Assembly: GCF_013280495.1 (NCBI RefSeq)
Contig: NZ_JABSSX010000002.1
Span: 1-64,000, forward strand
Reading direction: 5' to 3'
Origin: Brevibacterium permense
Lineage (GTDB): Bacteria; Actinomycetota; Actinomycetes; Actinomycetales; Brevibacteriaceae
Length of the DNA stretch: 64,000 bases
This document shows positions 27,406 to 37,400 of the stretch, piece after piece (the first letter of the stretch is position 1; each line of letters opens with the position of its first letter). The translations under genes were made by a program, and so were the position numbers. The notes under the pieces are model-generated. The model was not told where the DNA came from. It saw only the letters and a program-made list of their open reading frames with translations, and searched no databases.

Positions 27406-28527
27406 ATGACCGATTCCACGCCCATGACCACCACGGCAGCCCTCGCTTCCGAGGCCAGCACCACGGTTCCGGCGGCCGATGTGAACTGGCCCGACCTGCT
27501 TATGGCTCTCATGCACCAGCAGGACCTCGACGGCGTTCAGGCGGCTTGGGCGATGGATCAGATCATGTCCGGCAAGACCGCGGATGTGACAATGGCCGCA
27601 TTTCTCGCCGCGCACCATACGAAGGGGGAGACGGTCGAGGAGATCGCCGGTCTCGTGGCCGCGATGATGGACCATGCCGTTCCCCTGCCCGGTCTCGAAG
27701 ACTCCGTCGACATCGTCGGTACCGGAGGCGACCGCGCGAAGACGGCGAACATCTCCTCGACTGCGGCCATGATCATCTCCGCGGCCGGACAGCGGGTCGT
27801 CAAACACGGCAACCGCGCAACATCCTCGGCGTCGGGTTCAGCGGATGTGCTCGAAGCACTCGGCGTGCGATTCGACATCACACCCGAGCAGACCGGTCAG
27901 ATCGCCCACGAGGTCGGGCTGGCCTTCTGCTTCGCCAACGTGTTCCACCCGTCGATGCAGTTCGTCGCCGCTGTGCGGCGTCAGATCAACGTCCCCACCG
28001 CGTTCAATATCCTCGGCCCCCTGACGAACCCGGCTCGGGCCAGGCATACGGCCATCGGCGTCGCCGATGCCCAGATGGCCCCGCTCGTCGTCGGCACGCT
28101 GGCCAAGCGCGGACACCAGGCCGTGGTGTTCCGGTCGCGTGACGGTCTCGACGAGCTGAGCAACACCGATGTCAACGATGTCTGGGAAGTCCGTCACGGC
28201 GAGATCGAACACACGACGTTCGACGCCCTCGACCTCGGCATCGAGCGGGCGACGAAGGACGATCTGCGCGGCGGCGGTCCGAATGAGAACGCGGCTATCA
28301 CGCGCGCGGTCCTCGACGGCGAACGATCGGCAGTGCGCGACATCGTGGCCATCAACGCCGCGGCGGCTCTCGTCGCCGCCGACGAGTCGGCTGCGGGCAC
28401 CTTCACTGAGCGTTTGGCCCTCAAGCTCGAGACTGCGGTGGAGACGATCGACAGCGGGGGCGGCGCGAACAAGCTTCAGCAGCTCATCGACGTCTCACAC
28501 AGAGTCGCTGAGACGAACCGCTCCTGA
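27406..28527 (+). CDS. trpD: Anthranilate phosphoribosyltransferase
   Basis: Joins anthranilate to PRPP in tryptophan synthesis. Shows the PRPP-binding DIVGTGGDRAKTANISS, the KHGNRATSSASGSADVLEALG anthranilate-site block and NILGPLTNPAR. The 373 residues include about 30 extra N-terminal ones; the ATG at 27406 has no clear ribosome site and a second ATG at 27424 is possible. No other trp genes are nearby; in M. tuberculosis trpD is likewise next to ctaE. The 3' end overlaps the convergent nuclease gene by 33 nt. Confidence 0.95.
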   Translation: MTDSTPMTTTAALASEASTTVPAADVNWPDLLMALMHQQDLDGVQAAWAMDQIMSGKTADVTMAAFLAAHHTKGETVEEIAGLVAAMMDHAVPLPGLEDSVDIVGTGGDRAKTANISSTAAMIISAAGQRVVKHGNRATSSASGSADVLEALGVRFDITPEQTGQIAHEVGLAFCFANVFHPSMQFVAAVRRQINVPTAFNILGPLTNPARARHTAIGVADAQMAPLVVGTLAKRGHQAVVFRSRDGLDELSNTDVNDVWEVRHGEIEHTTFDALDLGIERATKDDLRGGGPNENAAITRAVLDGERSAVRDIVAINAAAALVAADESAAGTFTERLALKLETAVETIDSGGGANKLQQLIDVSHRVAETNRS

Positions 28528-30252
28528 GCTGTGTGCATGGCTGGTCGCTCCCTGTCGGGGCAGCGACCAGCCATGAACGCCTGAGGGAGTCACGGAGACG
28601 AGCTCGGCGGTCTCCAGCCAGCCGGCCAGCAAACGCGACTCCTCCGCAAGCGAGTCTGTCTCCTGCGGCAGCGCTCCGGGGGCAGGGACCCATTCGGCCG
28701 TCGAATGCAGCGCCGACAGGGAATCTCCCATGGCCTGCCTGGTCGACACATGGCCGGCACCGGCGAGTTTCCCGTGGCGGATGATCGCCAGGTCCCAGCC
28801 TGAGTCGAAACCGGGGGCCGCCGCAATCAGTTCGGGAACTCTCCGCAGTGCCGTGACCTGTTCGGCCCGCGCCGCGGTGGACACCGCCGAACGCATCGCG
28901 TCCCGGACCTCGGCGGCCGTTTCGAACCGGGCTTCTCCGGACAGTCGCTGCATCCGCTCAGCGGCCAAGCGCTGCAGTGAGGACAGGTCCCCACCGAGCA
29001 GGGCGAAGAGTTCGCGGATCGAACTCCGATAATCATCGACATCGGTGATCCCAGCGCAGGGACCGCCGCACTGACCCACCTGCGCACTTACACAGGGACG
29101 ATGTTCGCCGAGGCTGCGCTGCGTGATCGTCGCCGTGCACCTCTTGACCGGGTAGAGGGTGTCGAGGAGTTCCTTGACAGCTTGTGCCGACTTCCGTGAC
29201 CGGAACGGTCCCAGCGGCGGTGCGGGGGAGCGTTCGAGCGCCGAGTTCGCCCGAACCACCGACAGTCGGGGGAAGAGCTCATCGCTGAGCACGATCCACG
29301 AATTGCGTTCCGGGTTCTTCGACCGTCGGTTGTACGGCGGCGCCAGCTCTCCGATGAGACGGATCTCGCGGACTTCGGCTTCCAGCGCGTGGGCGCAGGG
29401 CAGGCAGCTGACCTCCTGTGCCGCGGTGATCATCTCGGCCATGCGGCCACGGTTCTCCGAGGCGTTGAAGTACCCGCGCACTCGCCTGGCCATATTTCCG
29501 GACTTCCCGATGTAGAGCACACGGCGAGTGCCATCGAGGAACATGTAGACGCCGGGCTCCGGGGGGACGTCCTTGGCCAGATGGGATTTCGCCTGTCGCT
29601 TCGCCCACCCCGACTGTCTGACGGTCGACAGCTCCTCAAGCGTCGTCACACCGTAGCCGCCGAATCGTTCGAACAGGTGGTGGAGGAGCTCGCCGGTGGC
29701 CCGCGCGTCGGAGAGCGCACGGTGATCGGGCTCGACCTGAGTGCCGAAATGAGCGGCGAGCGTCGAGAGTTTGTGGTTGCGCACTTCATCGCGGCCGACG
29801 ACGCGCCGGGACAGCGTGACGGTATCGAGGACTGTGGGCGCAGGCCAGTGGTAGTCGAGGCGTTCGCAGGCCGAGCGGAGGAATCCGATGTCGAAGGGCG
29901 CATTGTGTGCCACCAGCACCGCACCGACGGAGAATTCCAGGAAACTCGGCAGAACCGAGCTGATCGGGGGTGCATCATCGACCATCGCATGAGTGATGCC
30001 GGTGAGCCGGGCCACGAACGGGCTGATCACGGAGTGTTCCGGTTTGACCAGGGTCTGGAACTCGCCGATGACCTCACCGCCGCGCGTCTTGACCGCGCCG
30101 ATCTCGGTGATCTCCGACTGCCCGGCTCGGGTGCCTGTCGTTTCGAGGTCGACGATGACGAAGGTGACGTCGGACAGGGGAGTTCCGAGGCTGTCGAAGG
30201 ACAGCTGAGTGTTGTGCAGTGCGCTGGGTGCGCGGTCGAAGGGGACGGTCAT
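28495..30252 (-). CDS. DnaQ-UvrC fusion nuclease (Rv2191-like)
   Basis: A 585-residue two-domain protein. Residues about 28-195 are a DEDDh 3'-5' exonuclease: D35 and E37 in VDLETTG, D121 in HNAPFDIGF, H177 and D182 in HRALSDARATGEL. Residues about 230-310 are a UvrC/Cho-type GIY-YIG nuclease (EPGVYMFLDGTRRVLYIGKSG), followed by a cysteine-bearing linker (CVSAQVGQCGGPCAG) and a UVR-like helix pair. The C-terminal RNase H-like half and HhH motifs of UvrC are absent, so it resembles Cho plus a proofreading domain. A DNA repair role is inferred from M. tuberculosis Rv2191, also next to trpD. ATG 30252 is chosen because the 96 codons upstream are Arg-rich and unrelated. Confidence 0.92.
   Translation of the reverse strand: MTVPFDRAPSALHNTQLSFDSLGTPLSDVTFVIVDLETTGTRAGQSEITEIGAVKTRGGEVIGEFQTLVKPEHSVISPFVARLTGITHAMVDDAPPISSVLPSFLEFSVGAVLVAHNAPFDIGFLRSACERLDYHWPAPTVLDTVTLSRRVVGRDEVRNHKLSTLAAHFGTQVEPDHRALSDARATGELLHHLFERFGGYGVTTLEELSTVRQSGWAKRQAKSHLAKDVPPEPGVYMFLDGTRRVLYIGKSGNMARRVRGYFNASENRGRMAEMITAAQEVSCLPCAHALEAEVREIRLIGELAPPYNRRSKNPERNSWIVLSDELFPRLSVVRANSALERSPAPPLGPFRSRKSAQAVKELLDTLYPVKRCTATITQRSLGEHRPCVSAQVGQCGGPCAGITDVDDYRSSIRELFALLGGDLSSLQRLAAERMQRLSGEARFETAAEVRDAMRSAVSTAARAEQVTALRRVPELIAAAPGFDSGWDLAIIRHGKLAGAGHVSTRQAMGDSLSALHSTAEWVPAPGALPQETDSLAEESRLLAGWLETAELVSVTPSGVHGWSLPRQGATSHAHSSGAVRLSDSV
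28536..28575 (+). terminator. trpD terminator inside the nuclease gene
   Basis: A perfect 14-bp stem with a 12-nt loop starts 9 nt after the trpD stop, within the 3' end of the convergent nuclease coding sequence. Confidence 0.6.
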
Positions 30253-30299
30253 GATGCCCAGTCTCTCAGGTGCCGCTGACACGAAGCGGTCAGCATCGC

Positions 30300-30752
30300 T
30301 CACACCGAGGATCCGTCGCCGTCGTCGGCGGAACGGTGGCTCGGCAGATGGAAGAACAGACCGACCGCGCCGCCGATGCCGACGGCCAGCCCGATGAGCA
30401 GGTACCACCCGGGCAGCGGCCTGAAGAAGATCACGCCGATGAGCAGGAGCACGACCGCGCCGAGAGCCGCGGCCCAGGACAGCACCAGGGTGGGCGAAGC
30501 GGTGCGCCACCCGATCGGCTCCGCCGGTTCGCGCTCCCAATGCTCGGTGTCCTCGAGGGCGTCGCGAACATCCTCGGCGGGCATATCACCCATCGTCGCC
30601 GAGGGTTCTGCGATCTGCCGGACGAGGTCGTCCCAGTCCTCGTCGCTGATGCGCGAGCGGTCGTGCCCGATCCTCTCCGGATCGGGAACGTCTCGTCGCC
30701 AGTCCTCCCGGCCCTCGTCGTCGGGAGTCGAAGCGGTGCCCTCGTCGTTCAT
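30300..30752 (-). CDS. Small two-helix membrane protein
   Basis: A 150-residue protein of unknown function. The N-terminal 85 residues are acidic and soluble (EGREDWRRDVPDPERIGHD, SDEDWDDLVRQIAEP), followed by two membrane helices (about 88-109 and 114-137) separated by FFRPLPGWY, and a short acidic tail. Similar acidic-N-terminus, two-TM proteins are common next to this part of actinobacterial genomes. It lies 28 nt downstream of the hydrolase gene and 47 nt upstream of the nuclease, probably one transcription unit. Confidence 0.75.
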   Translation of the reverse strand: MNDEGTASTPDDEGREDWRRDVPDPERIGHDRSRISDEDWDDLVRQIAEPSATMGDMPAEDVRDALEDTEHWEREPAEPIGWRTASPTLVLSWAAALGAVVLLLIGVIFFRPLPGWYLLIGLAVGIGGAVGLFFHLPSHRSADDGDGSSV

Positions 30753-30780
30753 ACCTGAATCAGCAATTCCGCGGCCTCAG

Positions 30781-31569
30781 CTATTCCCCCGCCTCGGGCT
30801 GACAGGGCACGGTCGTTTCGGTGGAGACCACCTGCAGGACCGCCTCGGCGATGGTGTTCGCATCGAAATCAAGAGTCGCCACATGGCGGGACCGGCGGAG
30901 GGCGACGATCTTCGGCGGGTGCGGAAGGTCCGATCGCAGCGCACGCAGCGTTCGCGGACTCACGACATTGTCCTCACCGGAGATCATGGCCGTGACGGGA
31001 CAGGTGACTTTCCACAGATCGTCGCGCAGTGTCCGCAGCGCACGATGGAACGTCGCCAGGGGCGCCACCGGTGTCCGTTCATAGGCGTACTCATCGCGGT
31101 CCGGGTGGGCGATGTCGCCGCCGATCGACGGAATCGTGCGCACGACGTGCCTGAGCACCGGCAGCAGGGGAGCGAAGGGAGAGTCGATGTAGAGAGCAGG
31201 ATTGACCACGACGATCTCGTCGGGTGCGCCCTCTGACGCCGCCAGGGCGAGTGCCAGGGCCCCACCCATCGACAGCCCGGCGACGACGACACGCTCGTGG
31301 TCGGCCTGCAGCCGACCCAGCTCTGTGCGCGCCTCGCCGAGCCAATCGGACCATCCCGTAGCGTCCATGTCCTGCCAAGAGGTGCCGTGACCGGGCAGTT
31401 GGGGGACGCTGACGTCGATGCCCTCCGCCGCGATCGCGCGGGCGATCGGCACCCAGGAGACGGGCGAACCGATGAGTCCGTGCAGAAAGAGAACCGCCGA
31501 GGCTGAACCGCCGTCGAGGCTGCGATAGGCGGCCGTCGGATCCGCCCCGAGTGTGAAATCGATCTCCAT
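30781..31569 (-). CDS. Alpha/beta hydrolase (carboxylesterase/lipase type)
   Basis: A 262-residue serine hydrolase of the esterase/monoacylglycerol-lipase group. Oxyanion region LFLHGLIGSPVSW, nucleophile elbow GLSMGG, an aspartate in SGEDNVVSP, and a histidine in SRHVATLDFD complete a plausible triad. There is no signal peptide, so it is cytosolic. It is divergent from the plsC acyltransferase gene (about 107 nt apart), so a role in lipid turnover is a reasonable guess but not shown. Confidence 0.85.
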   Translation of the reverse strand: MEIDFTLGADPTAAYRSLDGGSASAVLFLHGLIGSPVSWVPIARAIAAEGIDVSVPQLPGHGTSWQDMDATGWSDWLGEARTELGRLQADHERVVVAGLSMGGALALALAASEGAPDEIVVVNPALYIDSPFAPLLPVLRHVVRTIPSIGGDIAHPDRDEYAYERTPVAPLATFHRALRTLRDDLWKVTCPVTAMISGEDNVVSPRTLRALRSDLPHPPKIVALRRSRHVATLDFDANTIAEAVLQVVSTETTVPCQPEAGE

Positions 31570-31675
31570 GCTCCCAGCATGGCACGGATGAGTCCGCGAC
31601 GGACTTCGCTGTTCACCGTTCGTGTCGATATATGATTGCCGAGGACGACAAAGAGTCGTAGTCGGAAGGGTGCGC

Positions 31676-32428
31676 GTGTTCTACTGGTTTCTCAAGCGAG
31701 TCCTCGCCGGACCCATTCTGCGGATCCTCTTCCGTCCGTGGGTGCGGGGCCTGGACAATCTGCCGTCCGAGGGCCCGGCGATCATCGCAGGAAATCACAA
31801 CCACTTCATGGACTCGATCTTCGTTCCGCTGCTCGCTCCGCGTCCCGTCGTCTATCTGGCGAAGAAGGACTACTTCACCGGTCGCGGAATCAAGGGTGCG
31901 GTGACTCGGTGGTTCTTCAAGCTCAACAATCAGCTCCCAATGGATCGCGGAGGCGGATCGGGATCTCAGGCTTCGCTCGAGTCGGGTCTGAAGGTCCTCC
32001 GTGAGGGGAATTCACTGGGCATCTATCCCGAAGGCACGCGTTCGCCCGACGGAAAGCTCTATCGCGGACGCACCGGCATTGCGCGTCTCGTCCTCGAGTC
32101 AGGCGCGCCTGTGGTTCCCGTGGCGATCATCGGCACGGACAAGCTGCAGCCTGCCGGTCGCCTCGTTCCCAAGCTCCGGCGTGTCGGAGTCGTCTTCGGC
32201 GCACCGATGGACTTCTCGAAATATGCAGGTCTTCCCGTCGACCGTTTCATGCTGCGGTCGGTCACCGACGAGATCATGTACGAGATCATGCGCCTGTCCG
32301 GGCAGGAATACGTCGACACCTATGCGTCGACGGTCAAGACCAAGCTGCTGACGAGCGCCAAGCCGAAGAAGGCGGACCCTCCGAGCCGGGATGAGTCGAA
32401 ATCTGACGGCGAAAGCTCGTCGAACTAG
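31676..32428 (+). CDS. 1-acyl-glycerol-3-phosphate acyltransferase (PlsC family)
   Basis: Membrane-associated acyltransferase acting on lysophosphatidate or a similar acceptor in phospholipid synthesis. The two hallmark motifs are present: H41-x4-D46 (NHNHFMD) and the EGTR of YPEGTRSPDGK (residues 119-122), with LPMDRGG and VPVAIIGTD as further blocks. GTG at 31676 is preferred over an upstream ATG because of the GAAGGG site 6 nt before it. TATGAT at 31631 may be the -10 box. The tail (about 228-250) is Lys/Ser/Asp-rich and probably disordered. M. tuberculosis has a homologue (Rv2182c) in the same neighbourhood. Confidence 0.9.
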   Translation: MFYWFLKRVLAGPILRILFRPWVRGLDNLPSEGPAIIAGNHNHFMDSIFVPLLAPRPVVYLAKKDYFTGRGIKGAVTRWFFKLNNQLPMDRGGGSGSQASLESGLKVLREGNSLGIYPEGTRSPDGKLYRGRTGIARLVLESGAPVVPVAIIGTDKLQPAGRLVPKLRRVGVVFGAPMDFSKYAGLPVDRFMLRSVTDEIMYEIMRLSGQEYVDTYASTVKTKLLTSAKPKKADPPSRDESKSDGESSSN

Positions 32429-32606
32429 GCCCGACGGTCCCGACTCGTCCTGCTCCTGGTCGCCTGAATGACATCCATGCGACATGTTCGAATACTGCGG
32501 TAACGGCGACACGCGGAAATTGTTACCTCGAGGTGTTTGTCCTGGCCGGGACGGCAGAATAACTTGGAGTTGTTGAATCCCACTGTAGGTTCGCTGGGAA
32601 GAGGGC

Positions 32607-32612
32607 TAGAAT
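32607..32612 (+). promoter_or_regulatory. Candidate -10 box of the merR gene
   Basis: TAGAAT, a 5/6 match, lies 64 nt upstream of the start codon; the -35 region is poor. Confidence 0.3.
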
Positions 32613-32676
32613 GACTATGTTCTCGGTCCTTCCAAGCGACCTTCGCTTCCCCCAGGGACTTTAAGGAGGAGTCGGT

Positions 32677-33258
32677 GTGAACCGCTCAAGTCATGAAAGC
32701 GTCGACATGACGCCGATGCCGTCAGCAGCCCAAGGGCTGCTGTTCGATGATGATCTGCCCGTACTCGATGAAGAGGCCGGCTACCGCGGTCCCACCGTCT
32801 GCAAGGTCGTCGGCATCAGCTACCGTCGCCTCGACTACTGGGCGCGCACCGATCTGGTGACCCCGTCGATCCGCAATGCGACCGGATCCGGCAGCCAGCG
32901 GCTCTACAGCTTCCGTGACATCCTCGTCCTCAAGATCGTCAAGCGACTCCTCGACACCGGCGTCGGACTGCAGTCGATCCGCACAGCGGTTGAGCACCTG
33001 CGTTCCCGCGGCGTCGACGATCTCTCTCAGATCACTCTCATGTCCGATGGTGCCAGCGTCTTCGAATGCACCTCGCCCGATGAGGTCGTCGACCTCCTCC
33101 AGGGCGGACAGGGCGTCTTCGGCATCGCCGTCGGCCGCGTCTGGAACGAAGTCGAAGGCTCGCTGTCGGAGTTCCCGAGCGAACGAGTCCCCGAAGACGA
33201 TGCGGCCCTTGAAGCCATGGATGAGCTCGCCGCCCGTCGCGCACGCAAGTCCGGCTGA
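32677..33258 (+). CDS. MerR-family transcriptional regulator
   Basis: A 193-residue regulator with the MerR winged-helix near residues 33-110 (YRGPTVCKVVGISYRRLDYWARTDLV, then SQRLYSFRDILVLKIVKRLLDTGVG). A C-terminal dimerisation/effector part follows, without the metal-binding cysteines of MerR/CueR. It resembles the M. tuberculosis Rv1828/Rv1830 type, whose ligand is not known. Translation signals are strong: AAGGAGGA 6 nt before the GTG at 32677. It stands alone, followed by a strong terminator. Confidence 0.88.
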   Translation: MNRSSHESVDMTPMPSAAQGLLFDDDLPVLDEEAGYRGPTVCKVVGISYRRLDYWARTDLVTPSIRNATGSGSQRLYSFRDILVLKIVKRLLDTGVGLQSIRTAVEHLRSRGVDDLSQITLMSDGASVFECTSPDEVVDLLQGGQGVFGIAVGRVWNEVEGSLSEFPSERVPEDDAALEAMDELAARRARKSG

Positions 33259-33283
33259 CAGCCGACAGAGTACTCACACCACC

Positions 33284-33322
33284 ACCGAGGCGGTCCGCTC
33301 AGTTCGAGCGGACCGCCTCGGT
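33284..33322 (+). terminator. Strong terminator of the merR gene
   Basis: A perfect 17-bp GC-rich stem with a 5-nt loop (AGTTC) starts 25 nt after the stop, followed by TGTCGT. Confidence 0.85.
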
Positions 33323-33391
33323 TGTCGTATGGAACGGAAAGGCTCGGTGCAGAGTTCCCTCGAATGAGTCCGTGGTGCCCGAGAACAGAGA

Positions 33392-33425
33392 ACTGCCGTC
33401 GCGAACCTGAGTCCGCGACGGCAGT
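33392..33425 (-). terminator. Terminator of the parA-like gene
   Basis: A perfect 12-bp stem with a 10-nt loop lies 33 nt beyond the stop and is followed on the minus strand by TTCTCTGTTCTC. Confidence 0.75.
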
Positions 33426-33458
33426 CGACGTGATGCTGGGGGAGCGGCAGCTAGTCGT

Positions 33459-34304
33459 TCACTTCTTCTCGGGCTGCTGAGCGTCGTTCTTCGTCGGGGC
33501 GGCACCGCGCCGACCGCGGATATTCTCCGAGCGGAGTGCACGTTCGAGCAGAGCGTCGAATGAGCCGGCGACTTCTTCGGCGGGTTTACCCGGCCAGGAG
33601 TGGATCGGACGTGCCGATCCCTGAGCCTGCTGCATGACGGCCCGTTCGGCCAAAGGCGGATTGAGGACGAGTGGACCGAACATCTCACGCATCTCCTGGA
33701 TGCGATAGTCATGTTCGGTCGAACCGGCACGCACCCGATTGACGACCAGGCCGAGCGGCTGCAGATCGGAGGCGCCACGCTGCCGCAGTTCGTCCGTCGC
33801 CCGCAGGGCACGGTCGGCAGCTGCCACGGAGAACAGGCTGGGCTCGGTGACGACCGCGACTCGGTTGCTCGCTGTCCACGCCGTACGGGTGAGACCGTTG
33901 AGGCTGGGCGGACAGTCGATGAGGACGAGTCGGTAGCCTTTCGCGATGCGAGTCAGGGCATCTTCGAGCCGGCGCAGATAGCGCTCGGACAGCGAAGGCC
34001 GATCGAATTCCGCGGCACGCGGAGATCCGGAGATCACATCGAGGTGGCCGAGCCTGTCACCGACCCACCCGGAGGGGATGATCGCCTCGGACAGGATCTT
34101 CTGGGACTTCGGAGCAGCGAGCACATCGGCGATGTCGACACGCGTCGAGGTCGGCACATCGAGGCCGGTCGACGAGTCCGCCTGCGGGTCCATGTCGACG
34201 ACCAGGGTGGGAATCCCCCTGTTGTAGGCCGCCGAGGCCAGACCGAGCGTCACGGATGTCTTACCGACTCCGCCTTTGAGGCTGCTGATACTTAGGACAA
34301 GCAC
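33459..34304 (-). CDS. ParA/MinD-type ATPase
   Basis: P-loop ATPase with the deviant Walker A SLKGGVGKTSVT (residues 8-19), Walker A-prime DMDPQADSSTGLD and Walker B VLIDCPPSLNG. The 281 residues end with a Lys/Gln-rich tail. No parB gene or parS site is adjacent, so this is an orphan ParA, perhaps positioning a protein cargo rather than the chromosome (inference). The start must be the GTG at 34304 to keep the Walker A; an AGGAGG directly abuts that codon, which is unusually close. Divergent from pyc. Confidence 0.9.
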   Translation of the reverse strand: MLVLSISSLKGGVGKTSVTLGLASAAYNRGIPTLVVDMDPQADSSTGLDVPTSTRVDIADVLAAPKSQKILSEAIIPSGWVGDRLGHLDVISGSPRAAEFDRPSLSERYLRRLEDALTRIAKGYRLVLIDCPPSLNGLTRTAWTASNRVAVVTEPSLFSVAAADRALRATDELRQRGASDLQPLGLVVNRVRAGSTEHDYRIQEMREMFGPLVLNPPLAERAVMQQAQGSARPIHSWPGKPAEEVAGSFDALLERALRSENIRGRRGAAPTKNDAQQPEKK

Positions 34305-34479
34305 CCTCCTACGTTAACGTATCGGCGGCTGCCGAGCCGTGCCGACCACGCCGAGACTCACGTCTTAGTCCAAAGTCGACCCCCGGGCGCAGGGGTGTTC
34401 CAGGTCACTTGTAGAGTATGTTCCCGACAGCTTGTCGACCAGTCGCCCAGTGCGGCCGATACAGAAGTGAGAGACACCT

Positions 34480-37400
34480 ATGTTCTCTAAAGTCCTCGTG
34501 GCCAACCGCGGAGAGATCGCCGTCCGCGCGTTCCGTGCCGCCTATGAGCTCGGAGCCTCCACCGTCGCAGTCTTCCCGTATGAGGACCGCAACTCGGAAC
34601 ACCGCATGAAGGCCGACGAAGCCTACATGATCGGTGAGGAGGGTCATCCCGTCCGCGCGTACCTCAGCGTCGAAGAGATCCTGCGGGTGGCGAAGGAGAG
34701 CGGCGCCGACGCCATCTACCCCGGATACGGCTTCCTCTCTGAGAACCCCGATCTGGCACGTGCCTGTGCCGAAGCGGGCATCACCTTCATCGGGCCCAAA
34801 GCCGATGTGCTCGAACTGGCCGGAAACAAGGTCCAGGCGCTGGCGGCAGCACGCAATGCGGGCATCCCGGTCCTCGACTCAACACGTCCGTCGGCCGATA
34901 TCGCACAGCTGCTCGCCGATGCCGAATCGATGGAATACCCCCTCTTCGTCAAGGCCGTCGCCGGCGGCGGTGGTCGCGGAATGCGTCGTGTGGCTCAGGC
35001 CTCCGACCTCGAGGATGCTCTCAAGGCCGCCATGCGCGAAGCCGAAGGCGCCTTCGGCGATCCTACGGTCTTCATCGAGCAGGCGGTGCAGCGCCCCCGT
35101 CACATCGAGGTCCAGGTGCTGGCCGACAATGACTCGAACGCCATCCACCTCTTCGAACGCGACTGCTCCGTGCAGCGCCGCCACCAGAAGGTCGTGGAGA
35201 TCGCTCCGGCCCCGAACCTCGATTCCGAGATCGCGGCCGCCCTGCACGCAGATGCCCTGAAGTTCGCAAAGGCGCTGGGCTACCAGAACGCCGGCACCGT
35301 GGAATTCCTCCTCGAAACCGACGGGCCGCGCGCCGGCAAGCACGTGTTCATCGAAATGAACCCGCGTGTCCAGGTCGAACACACTGTGACCGAAGAGATC
35401 ACCGATGTCGACATCGTGGCTTCGCAGATGCGCATCGCCGCCGGGGCCACCCTCGAAGAGATCGGCCTGCGCCAGGACGAGATGCGGATCAAGGGCGCCG
35501 CACTCCAGTGCCGCATCACCACCGAGGATCCCGCGAACTCGTTCCGCCCCGACACCGGCACGATCACTGCCTACCGCTCTGCCGGTGGCGCAGGTGTGCG
35601 CCTCGACGGCGGAACTGTCCACGCCGGTGCTGCCGTCAGCCCCCACTTCGACTCGATGCTCGTGAAGCTCTCGTGCCGCGGCCGCGACTTCGCTCAGGCC
35701 GTCGGCCGTGCCAAGCGCGCCCTGGCTGAGTTCCGCATCCGCGGCGTATCGTCGAACATCGGCTTCCTGCAGGCCGTCCTCGACGATCCTGCATTCGTCG
35801 CCGGAGACCTGTCCACGTCGTTCATCGAAGAACGTCCGCAGCTCTTCGACGCTCGAGTGAGCGCCGACCGCGGCTCGAAGCTGCTCGACTACCTCGCCGA
35901 TGTCACGGTCAACCGCCCCCACGGCGAACCGGGCCTGCGCATCCGTCCGGGCGACAAGCTCCCGAGCATCGACCTCTCCGCGGCACCCGCAGCGGGCAGC
36001 CGCGACCGTCTCGCCGAGCTCGGACCGGAGGGCTTCGCCCGCGCCCTGCGTGAGCAGAGCTCCCTGGCCGTCACGGATACGACGTTCCGCGACGCCCACC
36101 AGTCCCTGCTGGCCACCCGTGTGCGCACCCGAGACCTGCTGGCCGTGGCAGGACACGTCTCCCGGATGACACCCGAACTGCTGAGCATCGAAGCCTGGGG
36201 CGGTGCGACCTATGACGTGGCGCTGCGCTTCCTCGGCGAGGATCCATGGGAACGTCTCGAAGCCCTGCGCACCGCGGTGCCCAACATCAACCTGCAGATG
36301 CTTCTGCGCGGACGCAACACCGTCGGCTACACCCCGTACCCGACCGAGGTCACCGACGCATTCGTCGACGAAGCGGCCCGCACGGGTATCGACATCTTCC
36401 GCATCTTCGACGCTCTCAACGACGTCGAGCAGATGCGTCCGGCGATCGAGGCCGTGCGCGGAACGAACACGGCACTGGCCGAGGTGGCCCTGTGCTACAC
36501 CTCGGACATCCTTGATCCGAAGGAAGAGCTCTACACGCTCGACTACTACCTGCGCTTGGCCGAACAGATCGTCGACGCCGGAGCGCATGTGCTCGCCATC
36601 AAGGACATGGCCGGCCTGCTGCGCCCGGCAGCCACGGTCAAGCTCGTGACTGCTCTGCGGGAGAACTTCGACCTGCCCGTCCACGTCCACACCCACGACA
36701 CTGCGGGCGGACAGCTGGCCACCCTCTATGCTGCTGCCGCCGCCGGTGCCGATGCCGTCGATGCCGCCTCGGCAGCCATGGCCGGAACCACAAGCCAGCC
36801 GAGTCTCTCCGCGCTCGTCGCCGCATTCGAAAACACCGAGCGTGACACCGGCATCAGCCTCGACGCCGTCAGCGACCTCGAACCGTATTGGGAGTCGGTG
36901 CGCAAGCTCTACGCACCGTTCGAGTCCGGGCTCGCCGGACCGACCGGCCGCGTCTACCGTCACGAGATCCCCGGCGGACAGCTGTCGAACCTGCGTCAGC
37001 AGGCCGTCGCACTGGGCCTGGGGGAGCGGTTCGAGGACATCGAGCACATGTATGCGGCCGCCGATTCGATTCTCGGCCACCTCGTCAAGGTCACCCCGTC
37101 CTCGAAGGTTGTCGGCGATCTGGCGCTTCACCTCGTCGGCGCCGGAGTCGCGCCGGAGGAGTTCGCGGAGAACCCCGACAAGTTCGACATTCCCGATTCG
37201 GTGATCGGGTTCCTCAACGGCGACCTCGGTGACCCTCCGGGCGGATGGCCCGAGCCGTTCCGCACGAAAGCCCTCGCCGGCCGTTCCGCCAAGCCGCTCA
37301 CCGAGCATCTCGAACCTGCGGATGCCGAAGCACTGCAGACGCCGGGCCGGGACCGGAAGGACAAGCTCAACGAGCTGCTGTTCCCCGGTCCGACGAAGGA

